Assembly (NCBI GenBank): GCA_902826485.1
Contig: CADEEZ010000020.1
Location: 1-35,549 of the forward strand
Direction: 5' to 3'
DNA length: 35,549 nt
Source: an uncultured Gammaproteobacteria bacterium
GTDB lineage: Bacteria; Pseudomonadota; Gammaproteobacteria; Berkiellales; Berkiellaceae
The notes below the pieces were generated by a model that had not been told where the DNA came from, ran no database searches, and was given only the letters and a program-made list of their open reading frames with translations. Each line of letters opens with the position of its first letter. Position 1 is the stretch's first letter. Position numbers and translations under genes: made by a program. Positions 24,259-31,955 of this stretch are shown here, one piece after another.

Positions 24259-25557
24259 ATGCCAAATCAACCTATAGAAGTAAATCTACAAGGTACTTTT
24301 TTTGAGATGGGCCAGCAATATATTGCTCAGCTGGATGAGAAAATAGCCGGTCAATTAGCATTATCTAGAAAATACATTCGACCTGTCAGTGAAAATCCTG
24401 AAATTCAAAAAGGATTTGACATAAAAATTGGGCAGTTAATCGAAGTGGCCAAAAAATCTTACCCAAGAGAAATCATGGAATTTTTTATGGGAGCACTTCA
24501 AACTGATTTTGCTAAAAAGAATAATCTCCTGCTTAATGACTTAGTTTATCTTGATAATGCTTTTATTGCTGCAATTGTAGCCTATAAAATCGATGAAGAA
24601 ACCAAAGATAAATCAATGGATTTATGTTCGTTTATAGGTTTTGATCTTGAGAAGGGTAAAGTAGGCGGTCGAAATTTTGATTTCCCTAAAAACAAGTTAT
24701 TTTGCATGAATGACACGCCTGTTTTTTTAAGAATGCAACACAGCAATGTCGAAAAATACCCTAACAAAACCATGTCTATTGGTTTGCCAGGTACCATTTG
24801 TAACCCGACGATATTTAATGACAAAAATTTATTTTTAGAAGCCAATACCGCTTCTGATTGCACCGGTAAAAAAACAGATTTTTCTCGGTTATCTACGGTA
24901 GGTGATTTTCTTTTACATATGATGAAAGCACAATCCTATCAAGAATTATATGATTTCTTTATAACGAAATCTTCATTTATGGGATTAAATGTGAGCATTG
25001 CAGGGCCAGAAGCTTCACAACTTCATACCATTGAAATGTCACCTTATAATGTTCAAAGCGAAGAAAGTAAAGATATTCCTAATTTTAAAAATCGTGCGAG
25101 AGCCGCAAATTCAGAAAATACCTTAGATCCGGTCGACTGGGACAATAACGAAAATATGCTGGTTGCCACCAATTTATTTAGGTTATTAGATTGGCCAGAA
25201 TACACAAACGAACAAATTCCCAAAGAATCAGCAGATGGCTTTTCAACTGAACGCTATGAAAATTTAATTACATTAGGGCGTGAAGTGAAAGATCACTTGT
25301 CTAAAAAACCTTTGGATGTGATTCAAAAAATGATGGAACATGGGATTAATAATAATGATCCTATACATGGCGTGACAAAATACATGCCAACGACTGATAT
25401 GAAGCATGATGGCCCCACTTCAACTTATTATACTGTGGCCTTTAAAACCTATAAACCAGAAGCAAATAAAACACCTAAATGTACGGTGCGTTTTCAGCAG
25501 CAGGAAACGCCAGAGTCTGAAGGCGTGTGGACAGAATGGAAAAAATATAGAGTATAG
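24259..25557 (+). CDS. Ntn-hydrolase, C45 / acid-ceramidase-like (copy 2)
   Basis: This is a 432-aa paralogue of the gene at 21507; by eye well over half the residues agree along the whole length. The proposed nucleophile is Cys123 (DLCSFIGFDLE), with GGRNFDFP at 136-143, IGLPGTICNPTI, and NKNLFLEANTAS-like residues after it. A 7-residue insertion (around DEETKDKSMD) lies just before the Cys, at the predicted autocleavage region. AAGGA at 24245-24249 and the first 18 codons match copy 1. The C-terminal half (NFKNRARAANSE, TSTYYTVAFKTYK) is highly conserved between the copies. No signal peptide is present. It ends 16 bp from the convergent lpxH stop, with no visible terminator. Confidence 0.77.
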   Translation: MPNQPIEVNLQGTFFEMGQQYIAQLDEKIAGQLALSRKYIRPVSENPEIQKGFDIKIGQLIEVAKKSYPREIMEFFMGALQTDFAKKNNLLLNDLVYLDNAFIAAIVAYKIDEETKDKSMDLCSFIGFDLEKGKVGGRNFDFPKNKLFCMNDTPVFLRMQHSNVEKYPNKTMSIGLPGTICNPTIFNDKNLFLEANTASDCTGKKTDFSRLSTVGDFLLHMMKAQSYQELYDFFITKSSFMGLNVSIAGPEASQLHTIEMSPYNVQSEESKDIPNFKNRARAANSENTLDPVDWDNNENMLVATNLFRLLDWPEYTNEQIPKESADGFSTERYENLITLGREVKDHLSKKPLDVIQKMMEHGINNNDPIHGVTKYMPTTDMKHDGPTSTYYTVAFKTYKPEANKTPKCTVRFQQQETPESEGVWTEWKKYRV

Positions 25558-25573
25558 TTATAATGAGGGGGCT

Positions 25574-26308
25574 TTATAAAGTTTTTAAAGAAATACTTTG
25601 TTCATCCACTTTAATATAATTACCCTGCGTGTACCAATCACCTAGTACATATCTTTTACCGTTAGGGTAATGGTGCACGCCCATTTGATGAACATGTCCA
25701 TGAAGAATATTGGGCACTTGATAAGATTTAAGCCATTGGCTAACAGTAATGGGATCAACATCCATTACATAACGCGGTTTGTTGATATTTTGTTTTTTGC
25801 TGCCTTTTCTTAAAAATTTGGCAAAACGTTTTCTGAACCACAAGGGCAGTTTGGGAAAATTAGTTTTAATAAACTTATGCTGAGCTATACTGCGATACCA
25901 AATGTATTTTTTATCTAAAGTCATAAATTGATCACCGTGGGTGAGCAAAATATCGTGACCACATAAATTAACCAAAATCGGATCTGAAATTAAAATAACC
26001 TGCGCTTTTTCACTAAATTGTTTGCCGAGCAAATAATCACGGTTACCTGCCATAAAATATAAAGTGATATTTTCAACAGGGCAACGTTGAAATAAAGCGG
26101 TTATCTGTTGCACTAAGGGACTGTCAACGTCATCTCCTAGCCACACATCAAATAAATCACCTAAAATAAAAACATTTCGGGGTTGCTTGGGGGCCAAAAA
26201 AAGATGCTCAAAAAAAGCTTTGAATCGTGCCGTGATCTCAGGACGCGCATCTGAAAGATGCACGTCTGAAATAAAATAACTGAGGTTAGCGCTTTTAAGC
26301 ACGTTCAT
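25574..26308 (-). CDS. lpxH: UDP-2,3-diacylglucosamine diphosphatase
   Basis: LpxH removes UMP from UDP-2,3-diacylglucosamine to give lipid X, the fourth step of lipid A synthesis, at the inner face of the inner membrane. All metallophosphoesterase motifs are present: DVHLSD (15-20), GDLFDVW (50-56), GNRDYLLG (88-95), THGD (123-126) and HGHVH (203-207). The 244-aa length is normal. Its ATG overlaps the ppiB stop by one base (TAATG), so the pair forms a coupled operon, an arrangement also seen in other gammaproteobacteria. It indicates that this organism makes lipid A. Confidence 0.96.
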   Translation of the reverse strand: MNVLKSANLSYFISDVHLSDARPEITARFKAFFEHLFLAPKQPRNVFILGDLFDVWLGDDVDSPLVQQITALFQRCPVENITLYFMAGNRDYLLGKQFSEKAQVILISDPILVNLCGHDILLTHGDQFMTLDKKYIWYRSIAQHKFIKTNFPKLPLWFRKRFAKFLRKGSKKQNINKPRYVMDVDPITVSQWLKSYQVPNILHGHVHQMGVHHYPNGKRYVLGDWYTQGNYIKVDEQSISLKTL

Positions 26309-26826
26309 TATTGATTTTCTATGATAGTAGCAGGGGTAACCACTTCTACTTTTTCAATAATCACGTCATTAAGTGGAACATCTCCGTGGCCCATTTTATT
26401 ACCGGTTTTGACTTGGGCGATTTTATCGACCACATCCATGCCATCTTTTACAGAACCAAATACGCAGTAACCGTAGCCTTGAGCGTTCGCGGCTTTATAA
26501 TCTAAAAATAGATTATCAGCTAGGTTGATAAAGAACTGAGAACTGGCTGAATGAGGATCGCTGGTGCGAGCCATTGCGATAGTGCCTCTGCGGTTAGTTA
26601 AACCCGTTGCAGCTTCGTTCTCTATGGGTTCGTAAGCGTCTTTATCTACTAGCCCTTCAGTGAAGCCACCGCCTTGAATCATGAAGCCAGGAATCACACG
26701 ATGGAATAACGTGTCTTCAAAATAACCTTCTTCAACATATCGTAGAAAATTTTCAACCGTTTTTGGGGTTTTTTCTGGGGTAAGCTCAAGTGTGATTTTC
26801 CCAAAATTAGTGTGAATAATAACCAT
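26308..26826 (-). CDS. ppiB: Cytoplasmic-type peptidyl-prolyl cis-trans isomerase (cyclophilin B)
   Basis: This is a 172-aa cyclophilin without a signal peptide. FHRVIPGFMIQGGG, NRRGTIAMART, SASSQFFINL and YCVFGSVKDGMDVVDKI are the active-site and core motifs; the catalytic Arg is in FHRV. It speeds proline isomerisation during protein folding. It is the first gene of the ppiB-lpxH pair. AGGTAGG lies a few bases upstream of the start on the minus strand. A long spacer with repeats separates it from the divergent gltX. Confidence 0.95.
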   Translation of the reverse strand: MVIIHTNFGKITLELTPEKTPKTVENFLRYVEEGYFEDTLFHRVIPGFMIQGGGFTEGLVDKDAYEPIENEAATGLTNRRGTIAMARTSDPHSASSQFFINLADNLFLDYKAANAQGYGYCVFGSVKDGMDVVDKIAQVKTGNKMGHGDVPLNDVIIEKVEVVTPATIIENQ

Positions 26827-26943
26827 TTAAACCTACCTTATTTATATCTGGACTTTAAGTTAATCATCTAAAAAATAAACCTGGTTTGCATTATACACTT
26901 TTTTAAAAATGCGGGGTATGCGGTCAAATTGGTCAAAATGTGA

Positions 26944-27034
26944 ACAAATATATAAACGTTGAAAAAATCAGACTATTTTGAATTATGCACAGCCTGTGTA
27001 CATACTCTTAACAATTTCATGCCCAGAAATTGTG
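26944..27034. repeat. Imperfect direct repeat A in the ppiB-gltX spacer
   Basis: The core 26959-27034 matches 27130-27205 with 8 differences over 76 aligned bases at a constant offset of 171; weaker similarity extends to the left. It contains the palindromic CACAGCCTGTG and the hairpin CAATTTC-ATGCCCA-GAAATTG. No ORF with plausible coding signals spans it. Confidence 0.8.
26983..26991 (+). promoter_or_regulatory. DnaA-box-like site (repeat A)
   Basis: TTATGCACA matches the DnaA consensus TTWTNCACA. A second site on the other strand at 27031-27039 (TGTGGAAAA, reverse complement TTTTCCACA) also fits. Short motifs of this kind occur by chance, so binding is unproven. Confidence 0.4.
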
Positions 27035-27114
27035 GAAAACCTGATATTTTTATCTTCTTGTGAGTAAAAACAAGATGTAAGAAAAATAACTATATCATTT
27101 TGTTCAAAAAACGA

Positions 27115-27205
27115 TCAATTATATACATCTTGAAATAATCAGATTATTTTTGTTTATACACAGCCTGTGTACATGCTCTTAACAATTCCATGCCCAGAAA
27201 TTGTG
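27115..27205. repeat. Imperfect direct repeat B in the ppiB-gltX spacer
   Basis: Second copy of the repeat at 26944-27034. It carries a 15-bp odd-centred palindrome (TACACAGCCTGTGTA), complete in this copy and disturbed by one base in copy A. Confidence 0.8.
27154..27162 (+). promoter_or_regulatory. DnaA-box-like site (repeat B)
   Basis: TTATACACA fits TTWTNCACA and sits at the equivalent position of repeat A, where the variable N base differs (G versus A) yet the consensus is kept. Confidence 0.4.
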
Positions 27206-27270
27206 TACAAAATCGAAGTTATCCCTACTAGAAAGGCCTATCTTTTTTTTCCCTTGAATATCTCATTCCC

Positions 27271-27363
27271 TGCGTGCCGCGGCTTGTCCGCGGCATCCAG
27301 GCTCACAAAATTTTTAATGCTAAAGCAATAAGCTGGATACCGCGGACAAGCCGCGGTACGTAG
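27271..27363. repeat. Double-hairpin inverted-repeat element
   Basis: The left arm 27271-27303 and right arm 27331-27363 are inverted copies with a 27-bp spacer. Each arm folds on itself: GCCGCGG-CTTGT-CCGCGGC on the left, ACCGCGG-ACAAG-CCGCGGT on the right. The outermost pair of the arm hairpin changes from G-C to A-T with pairing kept. The CATCCAG inner end is shared with the element at 24012. It lies between the direct repeats and gltX. Confidence 0.75.
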
Positions 27364-27502
27364 AGAAAAGAGAAAGCGACTAAATTTAAGCTTGACGTCT
27401 ATGGGGTTAGGGTGGGGGGTTGAATTCAATTATCCCCCCATCTAAGGTATGATGATGCCTTATATATTATTATTAAATTTTAGTAAGTTAAGGTTGTGGT
27501 TC

Positions 27503-28870
27503 ATGAAATCGCGTTTTAGCCCAAGTCCAACTGGATTGATGCACCTAGGTAACGTTCGTACGGCACTTTTTAATGTATTAGTAGCCGAACAGGGGGTATT
27601 TTTACTTCGAATCGAAGACTCAGATAAAGAACGTTCTAAGCAAGAATATACAGATGGATTACTAAGAGATTTAACGTGGCTAGGCTTGGATTGGCAAGAG
27701 GGTCCTTATTACCAATCTCAACGCAATGATATTTATGAAAAATATTATCAGCAACTTATCGACACGCAACGTGCCTACCCGTGTTTTTGCACAGAATTAG
27801 AATTAACTTTGTCTAGAAAAACACAAGTATCTTCTGGCAAAGCACCAAGATATAACGGCAAATGCCGCAATTTAACACCAGAACAAGTGGCTAAATTTCG
27901 TCAAGAAGGCTTAACCGAAGCCCTAAGATTTAACGTAGGTGAAAAGGCCAAAATAGAATTCACAGATTTGGTGCAGGGGCCTAAAGTATTTCAAGCAGAT
28001 GATATTGGCGATTTTATCATTAAAAAGGGCGATGGTTCTTCGTCGTTTATGTTTTGTAATGCCATTGATGATTCATTAATGAGTGTCACCCACGCTTTAA
28101 GAGGCGAAGATCATTTAACCAATACCCCAAGACAATTATTGATTTTAGATGCGCTGGGTTTATCAAGGCCACAATATGGCCACATTCCGCTCATCGTGGG
28201 GCATGATGGTAAGCCTTTATCGAAGCGTAATGGCAGTCAATCCATAGAAGATTTGAGATCTCAGGGGTATTTTAATTTAGCGTTAGTGAATTATTTAGCC
28301 AGACTAGGGCATCATTACAATGTAGAGCAAGACAGACAATTATTGCCGCTAGCAAAATTAACCCATTATTTTGAAATAGATCACATTGGTAGAAGCCCAG
28401 CCCATTATGATGAAACCCAGTTGCATCATTGGCAAAAAGAAGTCATCCAAACGCTGTCAGATGACCAATTATGGTCGTGGATGCAATCGCATGTTGAAGC
28501 ATTGGTGCCTAATAATCAAAAAGATTTATTTGTCGAAACCATTAAAGCCAATATCGTTATGCCAAAAGATGCTTTATTTTGGGCAGAAATCTTTTTTGCG
28601 CAGCACGAAACTCAAGAAGAAGCTAAAAATTGGTTATTAAGCACAGACGCTTCTTATTTTGAAGCGGCTAAACAGGCGATATCTACGCATGGCGCAGATT
28701 ATAAAAAAGTGATAGATCAAATTAAAACCATAACGAATGTAAAAGGCAAAAATTTATTTATGCCTTTAAGAGCGGTGCTCACCGGGGTTTGTTTTGGTCC
28801 AGAATTAGAAAAAGTATTTTTACTGATGGGCAAAGATAAATTATTAGAAAAATTAGGAAACCGCCTGTGA
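27503..28870 (+). CDS. gltX: Glutamyl-tRNA synthetase
   Basis: This class I synthetase charges tRNA-Glu. ATG 27503 is chosen because AAGG at 27490-27493 precedes it and because MKSRFSPSPTG puts the HIGH-type motif (HLGN, 14-17) at the usual place; an upstream ATG at 27449 would add 18 unrelated residues. The KMSKS-type motif is KPLSKR at 237-242, a known variant. A partial zinc motif (CFC...KCR) follows the first half of the Rossmann fold. The 455-aa length and the VKGKNLFMPLRAVLTG ending resemble the shorter GluRS found next to cysS. Whether it also charges tRNA-Gln depends on whether glnS or gatCAB is present elsewhere. The stop overlaps the cysS start (GTGA). Confidence 0.95.
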   Translation: MKSRFSPSPTGLMHLGNVRTALFNVLVAEQGVFLLRIEDSDKERSKQEYTDGLLRDLTWLGLDWQEGPYYQSQRNDIYEKYYQQLIDTQRAYPCFCTELELTLSRKTQVSSGKAPRYNGKCRNLTPEQVAKFRQEGLTEALRFNVGEKAKIEFTDLVQGPKVFQADDIGDFIIKKGDGSSSFMFCNAIDDSLMSVTHALRGEDHLTNTPRQLLILDALGLSRPQYGHIPLIVGHDGKPLSKRNGSQSIEDLRSQGYFNLALVNYLARLGHHYNVEQDRQLLPLAKLTHYFEIDHIGRSPAHYDETQLHHWQKEVIQTLSDDQLWSWMQSHVEALVPNNQKDLFVETIKANIVMPKDALFWAEIFFAQHETQEEAKNWLLSTDASYFEAAKQAISTHGADYKKVIDQIKTITNVKGKNLFMPLRAVLTGVCFGPELEKVFLLMGKDKLLEKLGNRL

Positions 28871-30279
28871 CACTACCCGAACTGGTTATTTATAATACAA
28901 TCAATCAAAAAAAAGAAGTATTTAAGCCCATTACACCTGGCAAAATTAAGCTGTATGTTTGTGGCATTACCGTATACGATCATTGCCATATTGGTCATGC
29001 TCGTGTCAGCGTGGCTTTTGATGCCATGGTTAAATTTTTAAGATGGGAAGGTTACGAAGTTGATTATGTTCGTAATATTACCGACATAGACGACAAAATT
29101 ATCGAAAGAGCCAATCAAAACAAAGAATCGATAGAAACATTAACCACTCGGTTTATTGATTTTATGCATCATGATTTTGAGCGTTTAGGTATAGAATTAC
29201 CTAGTTCAGAACCCAAAGCTACCCATCATATACCGCATATTATCGATATGATTCAGAGTTTATTAGATAAAAAAATGGCCTATGTGGGCCATGATGGCGA
29301 TGTATATTTCGCCGTAGATCAATATCACCATTATGGTGAATTATCACACCGCCAACTAGAAGATTTAAAAGCGGGCGAGCGGGTAGAAATCGTTAAATCA
29401 AAACATAGTCCCTATGATTTTGTCTTATGGAAAAAAGCCAAACCAGGGGAACCCAATTGGGATTCTCATTGGGGGCCTGGGCGTCCGGGGTGGCATATTG
29501 AATGTTCAGCTATGTCTACGCATTGTCTAGGCAACACTATTGATATTCACGGTGGCGGCTTTGATTTAATTTTTCCTCATCACGAAAACGAACGAGCCCA
29601 ATCAGAAGGCGCAACAGGCGAAACTTTTGTGAATTATTGGATGCATGTGGGATTTGTGCAGGTCAATGATGAAAAAATGTCTAAATCGCTCAAAAACTTT
29701 TTTACGATTAAAGACGTTTTGGCAGTGTATCATCCTGAGGTGATCAGATTATTTTTGTTATCTAGCCATTATCGTAGCCCGATTAATTATACGCAAGAAG
29801 GCTTAGAAAATGCTAAAAACAGTCTAGCCAGATTATATTTAGCATTGAATACTGTATGGCAAACAGATTTTGTTAAATATGCTGAAGTTTCAGATCAAGA
29901 TAAAGCAATAATCAAACCTTATCATGATAAATTCATGCAAGCCATGAATGATGATTTTAATACGCCTTTGGCCATATCTATTTTATTTGAACTAGCCAAA
30001 GAAATAAATTTAACTAAAAATAAAGTCTTTGCAGCAGGATTAGTTGAGCTTGCAGGTGCAATAGGCTTGTTACCCAGTATCCCCGATGAATATTTAAAAT
30101 CTAATAAATCAGCCGAAGTGTTATTAGAAGCTGAAACAATCGAAAAAATGATTGTAGATAGGGCGCAAGCCAGATTAACTAAAAATTTCTCAGAAGCCGA
30201 TAGACTTCGTAAAGAATTAGAATCAAAAGGCGTTGTAATTGAAGATAGCCCAGAAGGGACATCTTGGAGAAGGGTATAA
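28867..30279 (+). CDS. cysS: Cysteinyl-tRNA synthetase
   Basis: CysS charges tRNA-Cys. The HIGH motif is at 41-44 (HIGHARV), KMSKS at 270-274, and the zinc site includes Cys32 (YVCGITVYD), the Cys of HIECSAMS and the His pair in FPHHENERAQSE. At 470 aa it is a standard length. The GTG start overlaps the gltX stop by 4 nt, which gives a two-gene operon. It converges on the ankyrin gene downstream with a 62-bp spacer. Confidence 0.97.
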   Translation: MTLPELVIYNTINQKKEVFKPITPGKIKLYVCGITVYDHCHIGHARVSVAFDAMVKFLRWEGYEVDYVRNITDIDDKIIERANQNKESIETLTTRFIDFMHHDFERLGIELPSSEPKATHHIPHIIDMIQSLLDKKMAYVGHDGDVYFAVDQYHHYGELSHRQLEDLKAGERVEIVKSKHSPYDFVLWKKAKPGEPNWDSHWGPGRPGWHIECSAMSTHCLGNTIDIHGGGFDLIFPHHENERAQSEGATGETFVNYWMHVGFVQVNDEKMSKSLKNFFTIKDVLAVYHPEVIRLFLLSSHYRSPINYTQEGLENAKNSLARLYLALNTVWQTDFVKYAEVSDQDKAIIKPYHDKFMQAMNDDFNTPLAISILFELAKEINLTKNKVFAAGLVELAGAIGLLPSIPDEYLKSNKSAEVLLEAETIEKMIVDRAQARLTKNFSEADRLRKELESKGVVIEDSPEGTSWRRV

Positions 30280-30301
30280 AATTATCGGGATTAGTTGGTA
30301 G

Positions 30302-30327
30302 GTAGGGGACAACCTCCATGTTGTCCC
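30302..30327 (+). repeat. Solo REP-like hairpin with GTAG head
   Basis: GTAG at 30302-30305 is followed by GGGACAAC-CTCCAT-GTTGTCCC (8-bp stem, 6-nt loop). It corresponds to one arm of the inverted pairs at 31837, 33234 and 34580, with three base pairs of the stem changed in a paired manner (GGC/GCC to AAC/GTT). Between convergent cysS and the ankyrin gene it may also act as a terminator, though no T-run follows. Confidence 0.65.
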
Positions 30328-30341
30328 TTATCATGAGATAA

Positions 30342-31607
30342 TTAATTAAAATAATTCTCATTCTGATCAGGTGTATTTAACATAGGCCCAATGGGTTGAG
30401 CATATACTGTTAAAGTATCAATCATAACATTCGTTTCTGTTGTAGCGGTAGTATTAGTCGGGTTAAGCGTTTCAACCTTATCTTCAACTTCAAGGTCAAC
30501 CTTAACATCAACAGTCGGCGCCGCAGGCGTCGTAACAATCACGTCACCAGGTAACACGTCAGTGGTATCCATAGGCTTCGTTTTATCTAACTCTGCTTGA
30601 ATATACTTAGGCACTTCAGCACCGTGCAAAATTAAAGTATTTACCGCGCCCATTTCGCCAGCTTTATAAGCTAATTCTAAAGCCGTTTTGCCTTCTGTAT
30701 TTTTGTGCGTCAAACTTGATCCTAAGCTTATTAATGCTTCAATGGCTTGAAGTTTTCCAGCGGCAGCTGCATTTTCTAAGGGAGTATCACCGTGTGTATT
30801 GGCAGAAATTTTAGCGCCATTGGTCACTAAGCATTTAATCATGTCAGCATCATCATTGATGACGGCAAGATCTAATACCGTTACGTCTTCATTATCAGCT
30901 TGGTTAACTTTAGCGCCATTTTTAACTAAAAAAGTCACTAATTCTTCTTCGCCACCCATTTGTACTGCGGCAAATAATGGACTACGGTCATTATTATCAA
31001 GCGAATTAATTTTTGCGCCTTTTTCAACTAACAGCTTTGCAAACTGTAAATCGCTATTGGAGGCGGCATAATGCAAAGGCGTCCAACCGTGTAAATCGAT
31101 AGAATTAATTTTAGCACCCAGTTCTAGCAATTTGCAGCTTGCATCATAACTGTCGTTCATCACGGCGTTATGTAAAGGCGTGCGTTTCATGAAATCATCA
31201 TGAATATGAATGTTGGCTTCTGTGTGGCTTAAAATTTTGTCTATAGACCAAGTATCATTGGCGCTAGCCGCTTTTAATAAAAGGGCATTGGCGATGTCTG
31301 TTTTATGAAGATTTTCAGGAAGCTGAACATTATTGACTAATAAGCTCACGATAACTTGTGTGTGGCCATATTTTAGAGCCGCTTCAATAGGGGAGGAACA
31401 AAACCAACTACTTTTAGTGTTGATGTCGCCGCCTTTTTGAATCAAATATTCCATGATTTTGCGTTGGCCAAATTGCGCTGCAATCGTCAGGGGAGTATCG
31501 CTGAATCCTAAAGGACCAGAATAGTTAGGTGAATATCCATCTGTTTCTATTAATTTTCTTACTGTGTCTAAATCGCCTTTAGCGACCGCATTATTTAAAA
31601 TAGTCAT
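30342..31607 (-). CDS. Ankyrin-repeat protein 1
   Basis: The 421-aa protein has about eight ankyrin repeats with cores near residues 38, 73, 143, 176, 209, 243, 275 and 308 (for example TPLHYAASNSD, TPLENAAAAGK). The N-terminus (MTILNNAVAKGDLDTV) is shared with the other three genes of the array. Its C-terminal ~90 residues are Thr/Pro/Val-rich and end differently from the other three (NENYFN). There is no signal peptide or TM segment. Ankyrin proteins bind other proteins; in intracellular bacteria many are secreted effectors, which is an inference here. GGGGT precedes the ATG, and a TTGACA promoter lies 33-61 bp upstream. Confidence 0.85.
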   Translation of the reverse strand: MTILNNAVAKGDLDTVRKLIETDGYSPNYSGPLGFSDTPLTIAAQFGQRKIMEYLIQKGGDINTKSSWFCSSPIEAALKYGHTQVIVSLLVNNVQLPENLHKTDIANALLLKAASANDTWSIDKILSHTEANIHIHDDFMKRTPLHNAVMNDSYDASCKLLELGAKINSIDLHGWTPLHYAASNSDLQFAKLLVEKGAKINSLDNNDRSPLFAAVQMGGEEELVTFLVKNGAKVNQADNEDVTVLDLAVINDDADMIKCLVTNGAKISANTHGDTPLENAAAAGKLQAIEALISLGSSLTHKNTEGKTALELAYKAGEMGAVNTLILHGAEVPKYIQAELDKTKPMDTTDVLPGDVIVTTPAAPTVDVKVDLEVEDKVETLNPTNTTATTETNVMIDTLTVYAQPIGPMLNTPDQNENYFN

Positions 31608-31639
31608 GAACTTACCCCATTAGATTATCAAAGAAACTT

Positions 31640-31668
31640 AACTTAATTTAGTTTGGCTTTTATGTCAA
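31640..31668 (-). promoter_or_regulatory. Conserved promoter of ankyrin gene 1
   Basis: On the minus strand, TTGACA (31668-31663), a 17-bp spacer and TAAGTT (31645-31640). The same arrangement precedes ankyrin genes 2 and 3. The predicted leader is about 25 nt. Confidence 0.6.
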
Positions 31669-31754
31669 TATTTGTGACATAAAAAATGTAGTTGAATTAC
31701 TTTATTTCTGATTTTTCTTAATTTTAAGCAAGTAGTTTGTGATGGGGGCTTTTT

Positions 31755-31802
31755 GTCCCTTCCGTCTACGGCTAACGCTACGCCGTGACAAGTTCAAGGG
31801 AC
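31755..31802. repeat. Nested palindrome in the ankyrin 1-2 spacer
   Basis: GTCCCTT at 31755-31761 pairs with AAGGGAC at 31796-31802; inside it ACGGC (31768-31772) pairs with GCCGT (31782-31786). It resembles a decayed repeat element. With the REPIN-like element next to it, it fills most of the 348-bp spacer, which otherwise holds only the promoter. Confidence 0.45.
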
Positions 31803-31836
31803 CAGAAGGGCTGAGGGTTGTTCTTGTGTATTTGAA

Positions 31837-31926
31837 GGGACGCCACAGAGGGCGTCCCCTACAATGAGTTATATATCAGTGGTGTGTTTTCAAGGATTTT
31901 GTAGGGGACGGCCTCAGTGCCGTCCC
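31837..31926. repeat. REPIN-like inverted hairpin pair 1
   Basis: The left arm 31837-31863 (GGGACGCC stem, then CTAC) and right arm 31900-31926 (GTAG, then GGGACGGC stem) are inverted copies, each folding into an 8-bp stem with a 6-nt loop. The GTAG tetranucleotide next to a hairpin is the hallmark of REP sequences mobilised by RAYT (TnpA-REP) transposases. Confidence 0.75.
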
Positions 31927-31955
31927 TGTAAAATCATGCAGCATTTGGCCGTTAA

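Noticed and set aside
26944-27205. CRISPR array
   Set aside because: Only two imperfect copies of about 80-90 bp, and no cas genes; not the spacing or repeat length of CRISPR.
27238-27429. Minus-strand 63-codon frame near gltX
   Set aside because: It runs across the inverted-repeat element and has no coding features.
26827-27502. Chromosomal replication origin
   Set aside because: Only three good DnaA-box matches and no dnaA, dnaN, rnpA or mnmG nearby; kept only as a question for skew analysis.
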